64,000 nucleotides of DNA from an uncultured Collinsella sp. (GCA_900767675.1 CAAFZX010000044.1:62001-126000), one strand, 5' to 3'. Numbered from the stretch's first letter, positions 41,204-50,053 are shown. Numbers and translations: made by a program. Notes: generated from the sequence alone by a model not told the origin.

Positions 41204-42733
41204 CTAATCCAGTTTGGTACCTGGCACCTGCACGGCTTTCCCGAGCAACACTTTGAGCTCGTTCAAAATGGAAACGGGCTGTCGGTCGACGGCATCTAGA
41301 TGAAGTGTGGCCACACGAATGGGCGGCTGATATTCAAATGAGCCAAAGAGTACGGGCGACCCCAAGAACCGCTCGATTTCTTCTGCGATCGCGTCGGTCT
41401 CTTCGGGATCAAGGTCATCGAAAAGCGCCACGAACATCGGTCCGGTCGAGCGGAACAGACGGCCCTTGCCGCGCGAACAGTCCATGAGGCAGGCGGCACT
41501 TTCTGCCAAAACGCGGTCGCCCGCATCAAAGCCAAAGCGGGCATTGACCTTGGCGATGTCGTCGATTTTGATGGCGACCAGGCCTGCCTTGCGCGCCACG
41601 CGACGCATTTCGCCAATGGCGTTGACCAGGGCGTGGATATCGCCCAGGCCGGTCACGGAATCGGTCGTATCCGCCAAGCTTCGGTTGATGATAATGCCCA
41701 CATACATGTTGGGCTCGGTTTCGGTGCTATCCAAGCGGTAGCCCGTACACTCGCACAGCGCATATTTACCAGCGGTATTCATGACGCGATACTGCATGTA
41801 ATGGAAGTGCCACGCGCCGTTTACCACCATATCGAGCTCGCTGCGCACGTTGTCGCGGTCCTCGGGGTGAACGCGGGCGAGCCACATATCGAGCGAGTTA
41901 TAGGGATGCTGGGAGGGCAGGTCAAAATCGCGCACGGCATTAATCGACCATTGCGATTCGCCGGTATCGAGGTTAAGGATAAACGGATAGCGCGTCTCGG
42001 AGCTCATGGAGATCGCTTGGAACACCCGGTCGTTGCAGGGAGGCTGATCGGCGATCGGGCGCATGGATGCGTCGTTTTCCTTCGGCTGCTGCACACGGTG
42101 CATGAGCTTGTAGCGATACATTTTGCGGTCGGCGTCCATGGTCATCTGGCGACGCGTATCGCCAGCGAGTGGGTCGACGCGCGAGCAGCCAAAGCTAAAG
42201 CTAGCGATCATGGGCGCTTTGCCGCCCGATGTTGCCTCGATAAGGTCGGTGCGCGTCCGCTCCAGGCGCTGCTCGAGTTCGGCTTCATCTGTCGTGGGGG
42301 ATACGAGTACAAATTCGTCTCCACCGATACGGAACAGCAGGTCATTGGGTTCCATTGTCTCGGTGAGTGCACGGCAGATGCTCAGGATGTAGCGATTGCC
42401 CTCGGTGTGGCCAAACGTATCGTTGCAATGCTTAAGGCGATCGATATCGATATAAGCGCAGGTGAAGGGGGTGCCTTTGTGCCAAAGCAGCTCGGCATAA
42501 CGGTGGAGTCCAGCACGGTTGCCAAGATTGGTGAGCGAATCGATATAGGCGCCGCGCTCAAGCAGCTCGCGTTCTTGCTGCAGGATGGCAAATGTCTTCT
42601 GTAGCTGCTCGCCGATGGCGCACAGCTCCGTGGGCAGCGCGGCAACATCGAGCTCGGCGGTCGAGACCCCGTTCGCAAGTCGCTGAAGATAGGCAATGAT
42701 CGATTGCTCGCCCAGGCGATACGACTCGTTCAT
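41204..42733 (-). CDS. Diguanylate cyclase: GGDEF, PAS and degenerate GGDEF
   Basis: ATG 42733 has AAGGAGG upstream. The 509-residue protein has no membrane segment. A helical N-terminus leads to a complete GGDEF domain (about 60-205) with DIDRLKHCNDTFGHTEGN and the intact RIGGDEF at 136-142. The product-inhibition RxxD site is absent (EPND instead). A PAS-like domain follows (about 230-340, MWLARVHPEDRDNVRSELD). The second GGDEF-like domain (350-500) has lost the signature, reading STGPMFVALFDDL. It should make cyclic di-GMP from GTP. It is a clear relative of the adjacent gene at 42860-45577, with the same order of the first three domains. Confidence 0.9.
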   Translation of the reverse strand: MNESYRLGEQSIIAYLQRLANGVSTAELDVAALPTELCAIGEQLQKTFAILQQERELLERGAYIDSLTNLGNRAGLHRYAELLWHKGTPFTCAYIDIDRLKHCNDTFGHTEGNRYILSICRALTETMEPNDLLFRIGGDEFVLVSPTTDEAELEQRLERTRTDLIEATSGGKAPMIASFSFGCSRVDPLAGDTRRQMTMDADRKMYRYKLMHRVQQPKENDASMRPIADQPPCNDRVFQAISMSSETRYPFILNLDTGESQWSINAVRDFDLPSQHPYNSLDMWLARVHPEDRDNVRSELDMVVNGAWHFHYMQYRVMNTAGKYALCECTGYRLDSTETEPNMYVGIIINRSLADTTDSVTGLGDIHALVNAIGEMRRVARKAGLVAIKIDDIAKVNARFGFDAGDRVLAESAACLMDCSRGKGRLFRSTGPMFVALFDDLDPEETDAIAEEIERFLGSPVLFGSFEYQPPIRVATLHLDAVDRQPVSILNELKVLLGKAVQVPGTKLD

Positions 42734-42859
42734 GATGGATAACCTCCTTGGGCACAACAGTGGTTTGCATCATATCCCCAATTCGGTTTGGATTGGGGGC
42801 ATAAGTTAGCCAATGGGGACAAGCGCCCCTTCGGCGGTATCGTTTTGCGCGCGAGCGTA

Positions 42860-45577
42860 TCAGTTTTTGTTACCGCCATCGAGCAATGCCTCAAAATCCT
42901 TTGCCTGCATGGGGCGGTAGTAGAGGAAGCCCTGAGCGTAGTGGGCACCCATTTGGAGCAGCATGTTCGCCTGCTCGTTTGTCTCGACGCCTTCGATTAC
43001 AACGGGCAGATGGAGCGATTGCGCCATCTCGAGCATTGATGAAACGATTTGCGCGCTACGGCTTTGATCGCGGTCGGTGGGCACAAACGTGCGATCAAGC
43101 TTGATGACGTCGACGTTGATGTTCTTGAGCATCGCGAGCGTAGACTGGCCGGTGCCAAAATCGTCCATGTAGGTCGAGAAACCGCGAGTGTGTAGGTCGG
43201 CCGTCAGCTTATCCACGGCCTCGGACTCTCCCGTATAAGCCGTCTCGGTGATCTCAATGCGCATGAGCTCGGGCGGTAGGTTGTATTGGGCGGCAAGCGC
43301 CCCCATATGCTCGGCGACGTCGCAGGCAAGGATATCCACGCGCGACACATTGAGCGAGATCGGAACTACGCGCAGCCCTCGATCGATGCACTCACGCAGC
43401 CACGAGGCGACGCCCTGCCAAACATATTTGTCGAGCGTCACCACAAAACCGCTTTCCTCGAGAGCGGGGATAAAGGTGGTAGGTGAAATGAGGGAGCCAT
43501 CCTTGTCAATCCAGCGTGTGAGCGCCTCGGCGCCAACGATCTCGCCGGTTTCCATGTCGACCTGGGGCTGCAAGTAGTAGGTAATGCGGCCGTTTGAGAG
43601 CGCATACTGGAATTCGGTCAGCGTGCGGTGGAACGCGATTTCGTGTTCGTATTCCTCGGGGCGGAAAATGGCAATGCGCTCCTTAAAGTCGTTTTTTGCG
43701 CGCCGATTGGTAAACATGGCCTTGGCCTGCGCATCGATGGTGATTTCCTCGTTGGAGTCGATGGGGTAGACGCCCATGGACGGCCAGAAGCCCACGCCGT
43801 CATCATGCTTGGCCACGGCCTGGCGAATGCGGCTATAGATCTGATGGACGGTGTCGTGCTTAAAGGGGATGAGTACGCAAAAATCGTCTTGGCCCCAGTA
43901 CCCTGCGACGCCCATGGCGGCATTCTCGATGTCCTTGAGAACCGTGCCCACATCGGCGAGTACGCGGTCGCCCTCGGCCTGTCCGTGCCATTCGTTGAAC
44001 AGTCGCATGTGCCCCATATCGACGGTGGCGATACACCAGGCGCCGTTGCGCCTTGTCTCGAGAAATTCGTTGGCGCGGCGCATAAACTCGCTGGGTCGAT
44101 AGAGACCCGTGAGCGGATCGATGCGTTCGGCGATGGCGCTTTTGCGCTCCACCTCGGGTATGGGGAGGCTGTCGTTGGGAACAAGCCCGCCGGCCGTGCG
44201 AATGCGACGGTCGAGTTCGCCTAAAACGGCGGCCGTTTGATTGGTCAGGTGCTCGTAAAAGGCCGGAACGACAAGACAGACGGGGGTAATAGTGTCGCCC
44301 GCGATTCGAACGGGAGCGAAAACGGCCTCTTTGAGATGCTGGATCAGTTGCTCGAATGCTTCGTGATCCAAATTGTTGCTAAGCACGACGAACTGGGCGT
44401 TGCGTGAGCGGAAGACGCGACTCCTGCCGCGAGTAATCGACAGCATGCGGCCTGCGTATTCGGCGAGCATGTTGTCGACGGCCTCGGCCCCGTAGAGCTC
44501 GTTGAGCTTTGCCGTGCCGCGAACGCGCACTGCTATAAGCCCCGTCTCGCAACGGTCGCGACGGCAGGCATCGATAGCGTTGATCAGCGTGCGCTGCGTT
44601 CCGAGACCCGTGGCGGCGTCGACGGTCTCGGCAAGCGAGTGGTTGACGAGCTCGCCGACATAGAGCGAGGGGACATTTCCGTCGCCGTCGATACGAAACC
44701 CGCGAGCACGGCCGAGGATGTAGTCGCCGGCGGCATTGCGCACGCGGTACTGCATGACGTGGCGATGTTTGGAGCCGTCATAGATTTGGTCGATGTCGTT
44801 GGTATAGGCCTCAAGGTCATCGGGATGGACACGCGTTTTCCAGTAATCGTGGCAGTTGTCTATATGCTCCGAAGGAAGACCAAGATCGCGCAAGGCGCCT
44901 TGTGACCAAAGCGTTCGATGTTTGTCCAAGTTCTCGATAAAGAAATATCGGCCTTCGTTGAGCATCGAAAGGGCGTCGAAAATGCGATCGCTTATTTCGA
45001 AGTCGTCGGTGTGGACTTGTGCGATATTGCGTCGATCAAGGTGCACGGCATGACGCAGCTTGTAGTCGTACATGCGATGGTCGGCATCGTTCGTCAAGCG
45101 ATTGGGGGCTTCGCCCAGGGCGGGGTCGGCGTGTGCCACTCCGTAGCTAAACGAGTGAGGCATCTTGGAAGCGTTGTTTTCGAGCAGTACCGTTCGGCAG
45201 TGTTCCAGACGTTTGGCAAGGTCGTCCTCGGTCGCGATCGTAGACAGGATGGCAAACTCGTCGCCTCCTAGACGAAATGCCGCCTCGTCCACCTTCATAT
45301 ACAGCTTGAGATAGAGGCTTACCTGCAAGATATAGCGGTTGCCCTCGTCATGGCCAAAGATGTCGTTGCAGTGCTTAAGGTTATCGATGTCGATAAACGC
45401 CATGGTCACAGGCAGTTCCTGCTCCCAGAGTTCCTCTAAGGAACGGGTAAAGCCGCCGCGGTTGCCAAGTCCGGTAAGCTCGTCGGTAAAGGCCGCCCTG
45501 ATCAGATCGTCCTGACGCTCCAGAAGGTCATGAACGGTCTTTTCGAGCGTTTCGGTGTAATTGCTGGGGATACACAT
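42860..45577 (-). CDS. Multi-domain cyclic-di-GMP enzyme: GGDEF, PAS, degenerate GGDEF, GGDEF-like and EAL
   Basis: About 905 residues from ATG 45577; an in-frame GTG at 45634 would add 19, and neither has a strong ribosome site. The first GGDEF is intact (RLGGDEF, 102-108, no RxxD). A PAS domain and a signature-less GGDEF follow, as in the neighbour. A third GGDEF-like domain near 520-660 reads WGQDDF instead of GGDEF. The C-terminal EAL domain, from about 683, keeps AEALTRW, SLNVSR, RIEITETA, MDDFGTG, IKLDRTF and EGVETNEQ, so phosphodiesterase activity is plausible. It may both make and degrade cyclic di-GMP, with PAS sensing. No membrane segment. Separated from the paralogue by 126 bp. Confidence 0.9.
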   Translation of the reverse strand: MCIPSNYTETLEKTVHDLLERQDDLIRAAFTDELTGLGNRGGFTRSLEELWEQELPVTMAFIDIDNLKHCNDIFGHDEGNRYILQVSLYLKLYMKVDEAAFRLGGDEFAILSTIATEDDLAKRLEHCRTVLLENNASKMPHSFSYGVAHADPALGEAPNRLTNDADHRMYDYKLRHAVHLDRRNIAQVHTDDFEISDRIFDALSMLNEGRYFFIENLDKHRTLWSQGALRDLGLPSEHIDNCHDYWKTRVHPDDLEAYTNDIDQIYDGSKHRHVMQYRVRNAAGDYILGRARGFRIDGDGNVPSLYVGELVNHSLAETVDAATGLGTQRTLINAIDACRRDRCETGLIAVRVRGTAKLNELYGAEAVDNMLAEYAGRMLSITRGRSRVFRSRNAQFVVLSNNLDHEAFEQLIQHLKEAVFAPVRIAGDTITPVCLVVPAFYEHLTNQTAAVLGELDRRIRTAGGLVPNDSLPIPEVERKSAIAERIDPLTGLYRPSEFMRRANEFLETRRNGAWCIATVDMGHMRLFNEWHGQAEGDRVLADVGTVLKDIENAAMGVAGYWGQDDFCVLIPFKHDTVHQIYSRIRQAVAKHDDGVGFWPSMGVYPIDSNEEITIDAQAKAMFTNRRAKNDFKERIAIFRPEEYEHEIAFHRTLTEFQYALSNGRITYYLQPQVDMETGEIVGAEALTRWIDKDGSLISPTTFIPALEESGFVVTLDKYVWQGVASWLRECIDRGLRVVPISLNVSRVDILACDVAEHMGALAAQYNLPPELMRIEITETAYTGESEAVDKLTADLHTRGFSTYMDDFGTGQSTLAMLKNINVDVIKLDRTFVPTDRDQSRSAQIVSSMLEMAQSLHLPVVIEGVETNEQANMLLQMGAHYAQGFLYYRPMQAKDFEALLDGGNKN

Positions 45578-45724
45578 GTTGCAAACGGCTTTCTGAGGTC
45601 GGGGCGGATTGCGTCGGGCGAGCTCGTTGTGCACACGCGCTGTTGCTCAACGCTTTGCGTGTATCCAAGCCCCCGCCTTGCTGCGTCGTTGGGTTTATTT
45701 GTCGGTTCGTGTTCGCTGCTGATA

Positions 45725-45737
45725 ACTACTGAGTAGT
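45725..45737. promoter_or_regulatory. Short palindrome in the divergent GGDEF/EAL-patatin region; description of the 45578-45896 gap
   Basis: ACTACTGAGTAGT is a perfect palindrome around one base. The gap carries no supported gene. TATACT at 45855-45860 is a possible -10 for the patatin gene. Confidence 0.35.
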
Positions 45738-45896
45738 ATAAACAAGTGTATGGAATTATGCAGGGGTGCCCATGTTGCGGGCGGCCATTATTCGCCAAAC
45801 GGTAACGCGACGATGTTCGATGAAAATGCGACTGAGGCGATATATGTTGACGGGTATACTTGTTCCGGTTTTAAACGCAGGAACGGAGATGGTCGC

Positions 45897-46766
45897 ATGG
45901 CACAGCCAGGTACGACGCGCACGGTGGGGCTTGCGCTCGAGGGAGGCGGCTACCGCGGTATGTATACGGCGGGCGTGCTCGATGTCTGGATGGAGCACGG
46001 ATTGGCCTGCGACCACATGGTGGGCGTCTCGGCGGGCGCGGCGTTTGGATACAACTTTAAATCGCGCCAGATCGGCCGCGCCATACGCTACAACAAGGCC
46101 TATTGCGCCGACAAGCGCTATGCGAGCGTGACGAGCTGGCTGCGAACCGGCGATATGTTTAATGCCGAGTTTGCCTATCACGAGGTGCCCATCGAGCGCG
46201 ACCCTATCGACCTGGAGGCATATCGCGCCTGCCCCATGCGGTTTACGTGCGTGTGTACCGATATCGAGACGGGCAAGGCCGTCTACCACGATCTACCGTA
46301 TGGCGACGAGCGCGATATCGAGTGGATCCGGGCGTCGTCTGCCATTCCTGTGGCGACGCGTCCCGTTGCTATTGACGGGCATAAGTATCTGGATGGTGGC
46401 GTGGCTGATTCTATTCCCAGCGCATGGCTGTTTGCGCAGGGGTATGACCGCAATATCGTGGTACTCACGCAGCCGGCGGGCTTTGTGAAGCAGCCCAACA
46501 GCGTGATGCCCATGCTGCGGCGCGTGTTCCGTCACTATCCGGAGTTTGTTGCAGCGCTTGAGCATCGGCATGAGGTCTACAATGCCACGCTCGATGACCT
46601 GGCACGTCGAGAGGCTGCCGGCGAGGTCTTTGTGGTGCGGCCGAGCGAATCGGTAAAGGTGCCGTCGCTGTGCCGCGAGCCCGATGAGCTTGAGCGTATC
46701 TATCAGATTGGCCGCCACGATGCGGAGGCGTCTTTGTCCGCGCTGGAAACGTATCTGGCGGGGTAG
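45897..46766 (+). CDS. Patatin-like phospholipase
   Basis: I chose ATG 45897 after GGAGATGG; the long upstream extension in the frame has no family similarity. The 289-residue protein has the patatin oxyanion loop LEGGGYRGMYTAGVLD (14-29), nucleophile S45 in GVSAG, and the catalytic Asp D166 in LDGGVADS. The family uses a Ser-Asp dyad to hydrolyse acyl groups from lipids. No signal peptide is seen, so it acts in the cytoplasm or at the inner face of the membrane. The C-terminal third (DUF6363-like) matches the bacterial YjjU-type group. Confidence 0.92.
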   Translation: MAQPGTTRTVGLALEGGGYRGMYTAGVLDVWMEHGLACDHMVGVSAGAAFGYNFKSRQIGRAIRYNKAYCADKRYASVTSWLRTGDMFNAEFAYHEVPIERDPIDLEAYRACPMRFTCVCTDIETGKAVYHDLPYGDERDIEWIRASSAIPVATRPVAIDGHKYLDGGVADSIPSAWLFAQGYDRNIVVLTQPAGFVKQPNSVMPMLRRVFRHYPEFVAALEHRHEVYNATLDDLARREAAGEVFVVRPSESVKVPSLCREPDELERIYQIGRHDAEASLSALETYLAG

Positions 46767-46788
46767 GACAAGCTGCCGCGGACTCGGC

Positions 46789-46958
46789 GGAAAGCGCGTC
46801 CCAGAATGAGCGCTCAGAACGGGCTACAGTTTCCCAAACGGTGGGGTTTCGGAAAGTTCGTCCCGGAATATGCGCTCAGACTGGGATGCGGTTCCCCGTT
46901 AAGTCTCTATATGGAAAGCGCATCCCAGAATGGGTGTCCAAACTGGGATGCGCTTTCC
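46789..46958. repeat. Tandem array of three hairpins, exact 62-bp period
   Basis: Units start at 46789, 46851 and 46913. Unit 3 is perfect: GGAAAGCGCATCCCAG pairs with CTGGGATGCGCTTTCC (16 bp, 14-nt loop). Units 1 and 2 have the same outline but decayed arms (for example GGAAAGTTCGTCCCGG with CTGGGATGCGGTTCC). The array fills the gap between the patatin gene and thiE. No reading frame explains it. Confidence 0.88.
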
Positions 46959-47002
46959 ATTGCTGAAGATATGAAGCTGCAAATCGGCTGCTCGACTTAT
47001 GC

Positions 47003-47698
47003 TTATGCCTGCTGCCAGGTATCGACGAGCTCCTTGGCTGCGGCGTGGGGGTCGTCGGCACTGCAGACGGCACTCACCACAAAGAAGCCATCGACGCCGG
47101 TGGCCTTGAGCTGCGGCAGGTCGGCCGTCTTGACGCCGCCGCCCACCACGATGGGCACGGGGCTTGCCGCGTGGAGGGCAGCCAGGTCCTCAAAACTCTT
47201 GGTGATAATGGAGCCATCGGCTGCGCGTCCGCAGTCGCGCTTGGTCTCGGTCTCGTGGAGCGGGCCGATGCCCAGGTAGTCGACCAGACTCATGTCGGCG
47301 GTTTTGACGTACTCGAGCATCTCCTCGCAACGGGCCGAAAGGCCCACGATGGCATGGGGGCCCAGAAGCTTGCGGCAGACCTCGACGGGAATATCGCTCT
47401 GACCCACATGCACGCCGTCGACAGCGATGCCCTGCTCGCGCGCGGCGAGTACGCAGTCAAGACGGTCGTCGATCAGCAGGGCGACCTGACCGGTCTTGCC
47501 GGCCTGTGCGATTGCCTGCGCGGCATCGCCCGTCAGCGCAATGATCTCGCGGGCGCTTGCCACCTTGGAGCGCACCTGGATGCAGGTAAAGCCTGCGTCG
47601 AGCGCCTGGGCCACCACATCGCCCACGGGACGTCCCAGCGTGTTTTCGGGGCCGAGAACCAGATAGGCCGAGATATCAAGGTTGTCGCGGATGCTCAT
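47003..47698 (-). CDS. thiE: Thiamine-phosphate synthase
   Basis: The 231-residue TIM-barrel enzyme has FTCIQVRSK near 38-46 (diphosphate-binding), LLIDDRLDCVLAA, VDGVHVGQSDIPVE, VGLSARC and DYLGIGPLHETETK. IVVGGGV closes the phosphate site. It joins HMP-diphosphate with hydroxyethylthiazole phosphate to give thiamine phosphate. Its ATG overlaps the stop of the thiamine-binding-protein gene by 4 nt. It is the last gene of the TPP-riboswitch operon. No thiC, thiD or de novo thiazole genes are in the window, which fits a salvage pathway. Confidence 0.95.
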   Translation of the reverse strand: MSIRDNLDISAYLVLGPENTLGRPVGDVVAQALDAGFTCIQVRSKVASAREIIALTGDAAQAIAQAGKTGQVALLIDDRLDCVLAAREQGIAVDGVHVGQSDIPVEVCRKLLGPHAIVGLSARCEEMLEYVKTADMSLVDYLGIGPLHETETKRDCGRAADGSIITKSFEDLAALHAASPVPIVVGGGVKTADLPQLKATGVDGFFVVSAVCSADDPHAAAKELVDTWQQA

Positions 47699-48036
47699 CG
47701 TGCGTCCTCCTGCTTTTTGATCTGCGCTTCCATGCGTTCGAGTTTGCCAGTCATGGTGTCGGTAAATCCGGGTCGAATATCGGCTTTGAGCACGACTTCG
47801 GTGCGTATGCCTTTGCTCGCCAACACAAAGGTTGCGTCGCGCACGACCTGCATGACCTCGTCCCAGTCGCCCTCGATCTCGGTGAACATCGAGGTGGTGC
47901 GGTTGGGAAGACCGCTCTCGCGAATGACGCGCACGACCTCGGCGACCTCGGCGGACAGCTCATCGCCGGTGCCGCACGGGGCGATGGCCACAGCGACGAG
48001 CGTGTTCATGCCGGCATTGGTTGCGGGCTCGGACAT
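47695..48036 (-). CDS. MTH1187/YkoF-type thiamine-binding protein
   Basis: The 113-residue protein has the Thiamine_BP fold: VAVAIAPCGTGDELSAEVAEVVRVI, TTSMFTEIEGDWDEVMQVV and VLKADIRPGF. Family members bind thiamine or its HMP moiety and are common in thiamine operons. It starts 3 bp after thiM; its ribosome site GGAGG lies within the thiM coding end, and it overlaps thiE. Its exact role (carrier or sensor) is not settled for the family. Confidence 0.88.
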   Translation of the reverse strand: MSEPATNAGMNTLVAVAIAPCGTGDELSAEVAEVVRVIRESGLPNRTTSMFTEIEGDWDEVMQVVRDATFVLASKGIRTEVVLKADIRPGFTDTMTGKLERMEAQIKKQEDAR

Positions 48037-48039
48037 GGC

Positions 48040-48879
48040 TTATGCCTCCTCGAGCTCGAGTTGGTTATCGGCGATGTCTTGGGCGGTTGCGCGGTAGAGC
48101 TCGTCGATAAAGGCGACCTTAAAGCTTGCCGGGGCATCGGCGACAGCGGCGGCACGCGTGCCGGCAACGTTGTAGACGGCGGTGCCACAGATGGCTGCCG
48201 TAAACGGATCGGCAGTGCAGGCGTACACAGCCAGCACGCCGCCCTGCGAGCAGCCACAACCGGTGATCTTTGACATGAGCGGGCTGCCGCCGTGGGACTT
48301 GGCCACGGTTGTGCCGTCGGTGATTAGGTCGACTTCGCCCGAGACCACTACGGCGCCGCCAGTGTGGCGGGCGAGCGCCACGGCGGCATCGCGGGCGGCG
48401 TCGACCGTGTCGGTGGTATCGACACCACGTACGCGGCTCAGATCGGCCGACTCGCCCTCAAGACCCCACAGGCCGGCAAGCGCGATGATCTCGGAGGCGT
48501 TGCCGCGCACGATGGCGGGCTTGTACTGCTTGAGCTCGTTTACCAGCTGGGTGCGCAGGCTGCCGATGCCCAGGCCCACCGGGTCGAGCACCCAGGGCTT
48601 GCCGGCGTCGTGTGCCGCCTTGGCCGCGCGGGGAATCGTCTGCTCGTAGATGGGGAAGAGCGTGCCCATGTTGAGATAGATGGCACCGCCGCCGGCAACG
48701 AGTGCCTCGCCCTCGTCGGGCAGATAGACCATGGCGGCCGAACCGCCCACGGCGAGCTGTGCGTTGGCGACAAAGTCGATCGTCACCGTGTTGGTGATGG
48801 AACCGGCCATCGGATTGGTGGCACGAATCTCTTCCACGGCCTTGACCACATTTTGCTTAAGCTGTTCCGAATCAATCAC
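48040..48879 (-). CDS. thiM: Hydroxyethylthiazole kinase
   Basis: GTG 48879 follows AAGGAGG at 6 bp. The longer open frame includes riboswitch sequence and is wrong. The 279-residue ribokinase-like enzyme has ITNTVTIDFVANAQLAVGGS near 28-47, WVLDPVGLG near 116-124, IVRGNASEIIALAG and KITGCGCSQGGVLAVY (anion hole and catalytic region; the usual GTGC reads GCGC). It phosphorylates hydroxyethylthiazole for ThiE. It is the first gene of the riboswitch operon. Confidence 0.93.
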   Translation of the reverse strand: MIDSEQLKQNVVKAVEEIRATNPMAGSITNTVTIDFVANAQLAVGGSAAMVYLPDEGEALVAGGGAIYLNMGTLFPIYEQTIPRAAKAAHDAGKPWVLDPVGLGIGSLRTQLVNELKQYKPAIVRGNASEIIALAGLWGLEGESADLSRVRGVDTTDTVDAARDAAVALARHTGGAVVVSGEVDLITDGTTVAKSHGGSPLMSKITGCGCSQGGVLAVYACTADPFTAAICGTAVYNVAGTRAAAVADAPASFKVAFIDELYRATAQDIADNQLELEEA

Positions 48880-48901
48880 TGCACATGCCTCCTTGGCATA
48901 G

Positions 48902-48931
48902 AAAAGGGGCGCTGTGCATAGACAGCGCCCC
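48902..48931 (-). terminator. Intrinsic terminator between the TPP riboswitch and thiM
   Basis: GGGGCGCTG and CAGCGCCCC form a strong stem, followed on the minus strand by TTTT. It lies 12 nt after the aptamer and 22 bp before the thiM start, so it is probably the expression platform that stops transcription when TPP is bound. Confidence 0.82.
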
Positions 48932-48942
48932 TGCAAAGGCGG

Positions 48943-49031
48943 CATGCTCCCTACGCCAGCATTAACTGACAGGTTCAAAGGATTGGGCCCCATGCCCTCT
49001 CAGCCTTGTGGTTTGCACCGCCGGCACTCCC
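48943..49031 (-). promoter_or_regulatory. TPP riboswitch (THI element)
   Basis: The reverse complement contains the THI-box hallmarks in order: GGAGTGCCGG, CAAGGCTGAGAGGG, CCTTTGAACCTG and CAGTTAATGCTGGCGTAGGGA split over the last helix. These form the pyrophosphate- and HMP-binding arms. It controls thiM, the thiamine-binding protein and thiE. Part of the aptamer was read through as protein in the overlong thiM frame. Confidence 0.95.
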
Positions 49032-49062
49032 GCATCGAATCTGTTGTTCCCTATACTAACGC

Positions 49063-49097
49063 ACCTGCCAAAAAGGGACAGGTTTATTTTGGCAGGT
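49063..49097. repeat. 35-bp palindromic repeat, copy 2
   Basis: Identical over 35 bp to 30115-30149 (ACCTGCCAAAA, 13-nt loop, TTTTGGCAGGT). It lies between the TPP riboswitch and the divergent HAD gene promoter. Confidence 0.88.
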
Positions 49098-49100
49098 CGT

Positions 49101-49106
49101 TACAAT
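49101..49106 (+). promoter_or_regulatory. -10 element upstream of the HAD phosphatase gene
   Basis: TACAAT lies 28 bp before ATG 49135, directly after the palindromic repeat. No clear -35 is visible; the repeat occupies that position. Confidence 0.4.
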
Positions 49107-49134
49107 AGGTAGGACCGATACGAATGGGGGCCTT

Positions 49135-50043
49135 ATGATCAAACTTGTGCTGACCGATATGGACGATACGCTGATTCCAGCCGGGCATGACGGTGCCAGT
49201 GACTACGCCATTGAGGGTATTCATGCCATGCAGGCGGCTGGTCTGCACTTTGGTCCGGTTTCGGGTCGCCAACCGTCCGCGATGGGCTGGATGTTCAAAA
49301 ATCGTACCGAGTGCTTTTCGACCGGCGCGTTCTGCAACGGCCAGGTAATGTTTGTCGACGGTCAGGCGGTCGCTTCGCGCGCGACCGACAACGATGCCCT
49401 GATGCGTCTGGCCGATTACCTCGAGCAAGAGACCGACGATACCTATCTAAAGGTCTACGGCCTGGGTGACGACTTTTGGCATAACGATGCCTACTGCGTG
49501 ACGAGCGATCCTGAGCGCGTTCGTCGCGCTATGGAGTCGGGCGGAAATGCGTGGCTCAAAGGCGAAGAGGCTCCGTGCCGTCCCGTTGTCGATGATGCCC
49601 CGGTATACAAGGCGAATATCTGGAGCGCCCGCTCGCGTGAGGAGCTCGCGGAGCTACGTGAGCGCGTTGCCGCTGAGGTACCGGAGCTCTCACTCGTGTT
49701 TCCCAACAATCGTGTGCGCCTGTTCGATATCCTTCCAGCAGGTTGGGACAAGGGTTGCGCCGCGCTGGAGCTGGCACGCGCTTTGGACCTGACGCTCGAC
49801 GAGGTGGCCGTATTCGGTGATTCCGATAACGATCTGCCCATGATCGATGCCGTTCCCAACTCCGTTTCAGTCGCCAATGCCAACGAGGCTGTCACGGCTG
49901 CCGCGCGCTGGCATATCGGCGCTGCGGTAGACGATGCGGTCGCTGGGGCTCTGCATCAGATTGCCGCCTGCGCCGCGACGGGGGAGATGCCGCCGTTTAT
50001 GCGTCAGATGGATGCGACGGGTTTCGACGTCACGAACGTCTAG
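49135..50043 (+). CDS. HAD-superfamily (Cof/IIB type) phosphatase
   Basis: The 302-residue protein carries HAD motif I as LVLTDMDDTLIP (nucleophile D8, acid D10), motif II in GPVSGRQPS, the motif III lysine in GWDKGCA and motif IV VFGDSDNDLPMI. The large C2-type cap lies between, about residues 85-200. Such enzymes dephosphorylate sugar phosphates, flavin or PLP. The following LysR gene begins 10 bp after its stop, so the two may be co-transcribed. Substrate unknown. Confidence 0.92.
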   Translation: MIKLVLTDMDDTLIPAGHDGASDYAIEGIHAMQAAGLHFGPVSGRQPSAMGWMFKNRTECFSTGAFCNGQVMFVDGQAVASRATDNDALMRLADYLEQETDDTYLKVYGLGDDFWHNDAYCVTSDPERVRRAMESGGNAWLKGEEAPCRPVVDDAPVYKANIWSARSREELAELRERVAAEVPELSLVFPNNRVRLFDILPAGWDKGCAALELARALDLTLDEVAVFGDSDNDLPMIDAVPNSVSVANANEAVTAAARWHIGAAVDDAVAGALHQIAACAATGEMPPFMRQMDATGFDVTNV

Positions 50044-50053
50044 GGAGGGCGCT

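Noticed and set aside
48880..48993. N-terminal extension of ThiM
   Set aside because: That stretch is the riboswitch terminator and aptamer; GTG 48879 has an ideal ribosome site.
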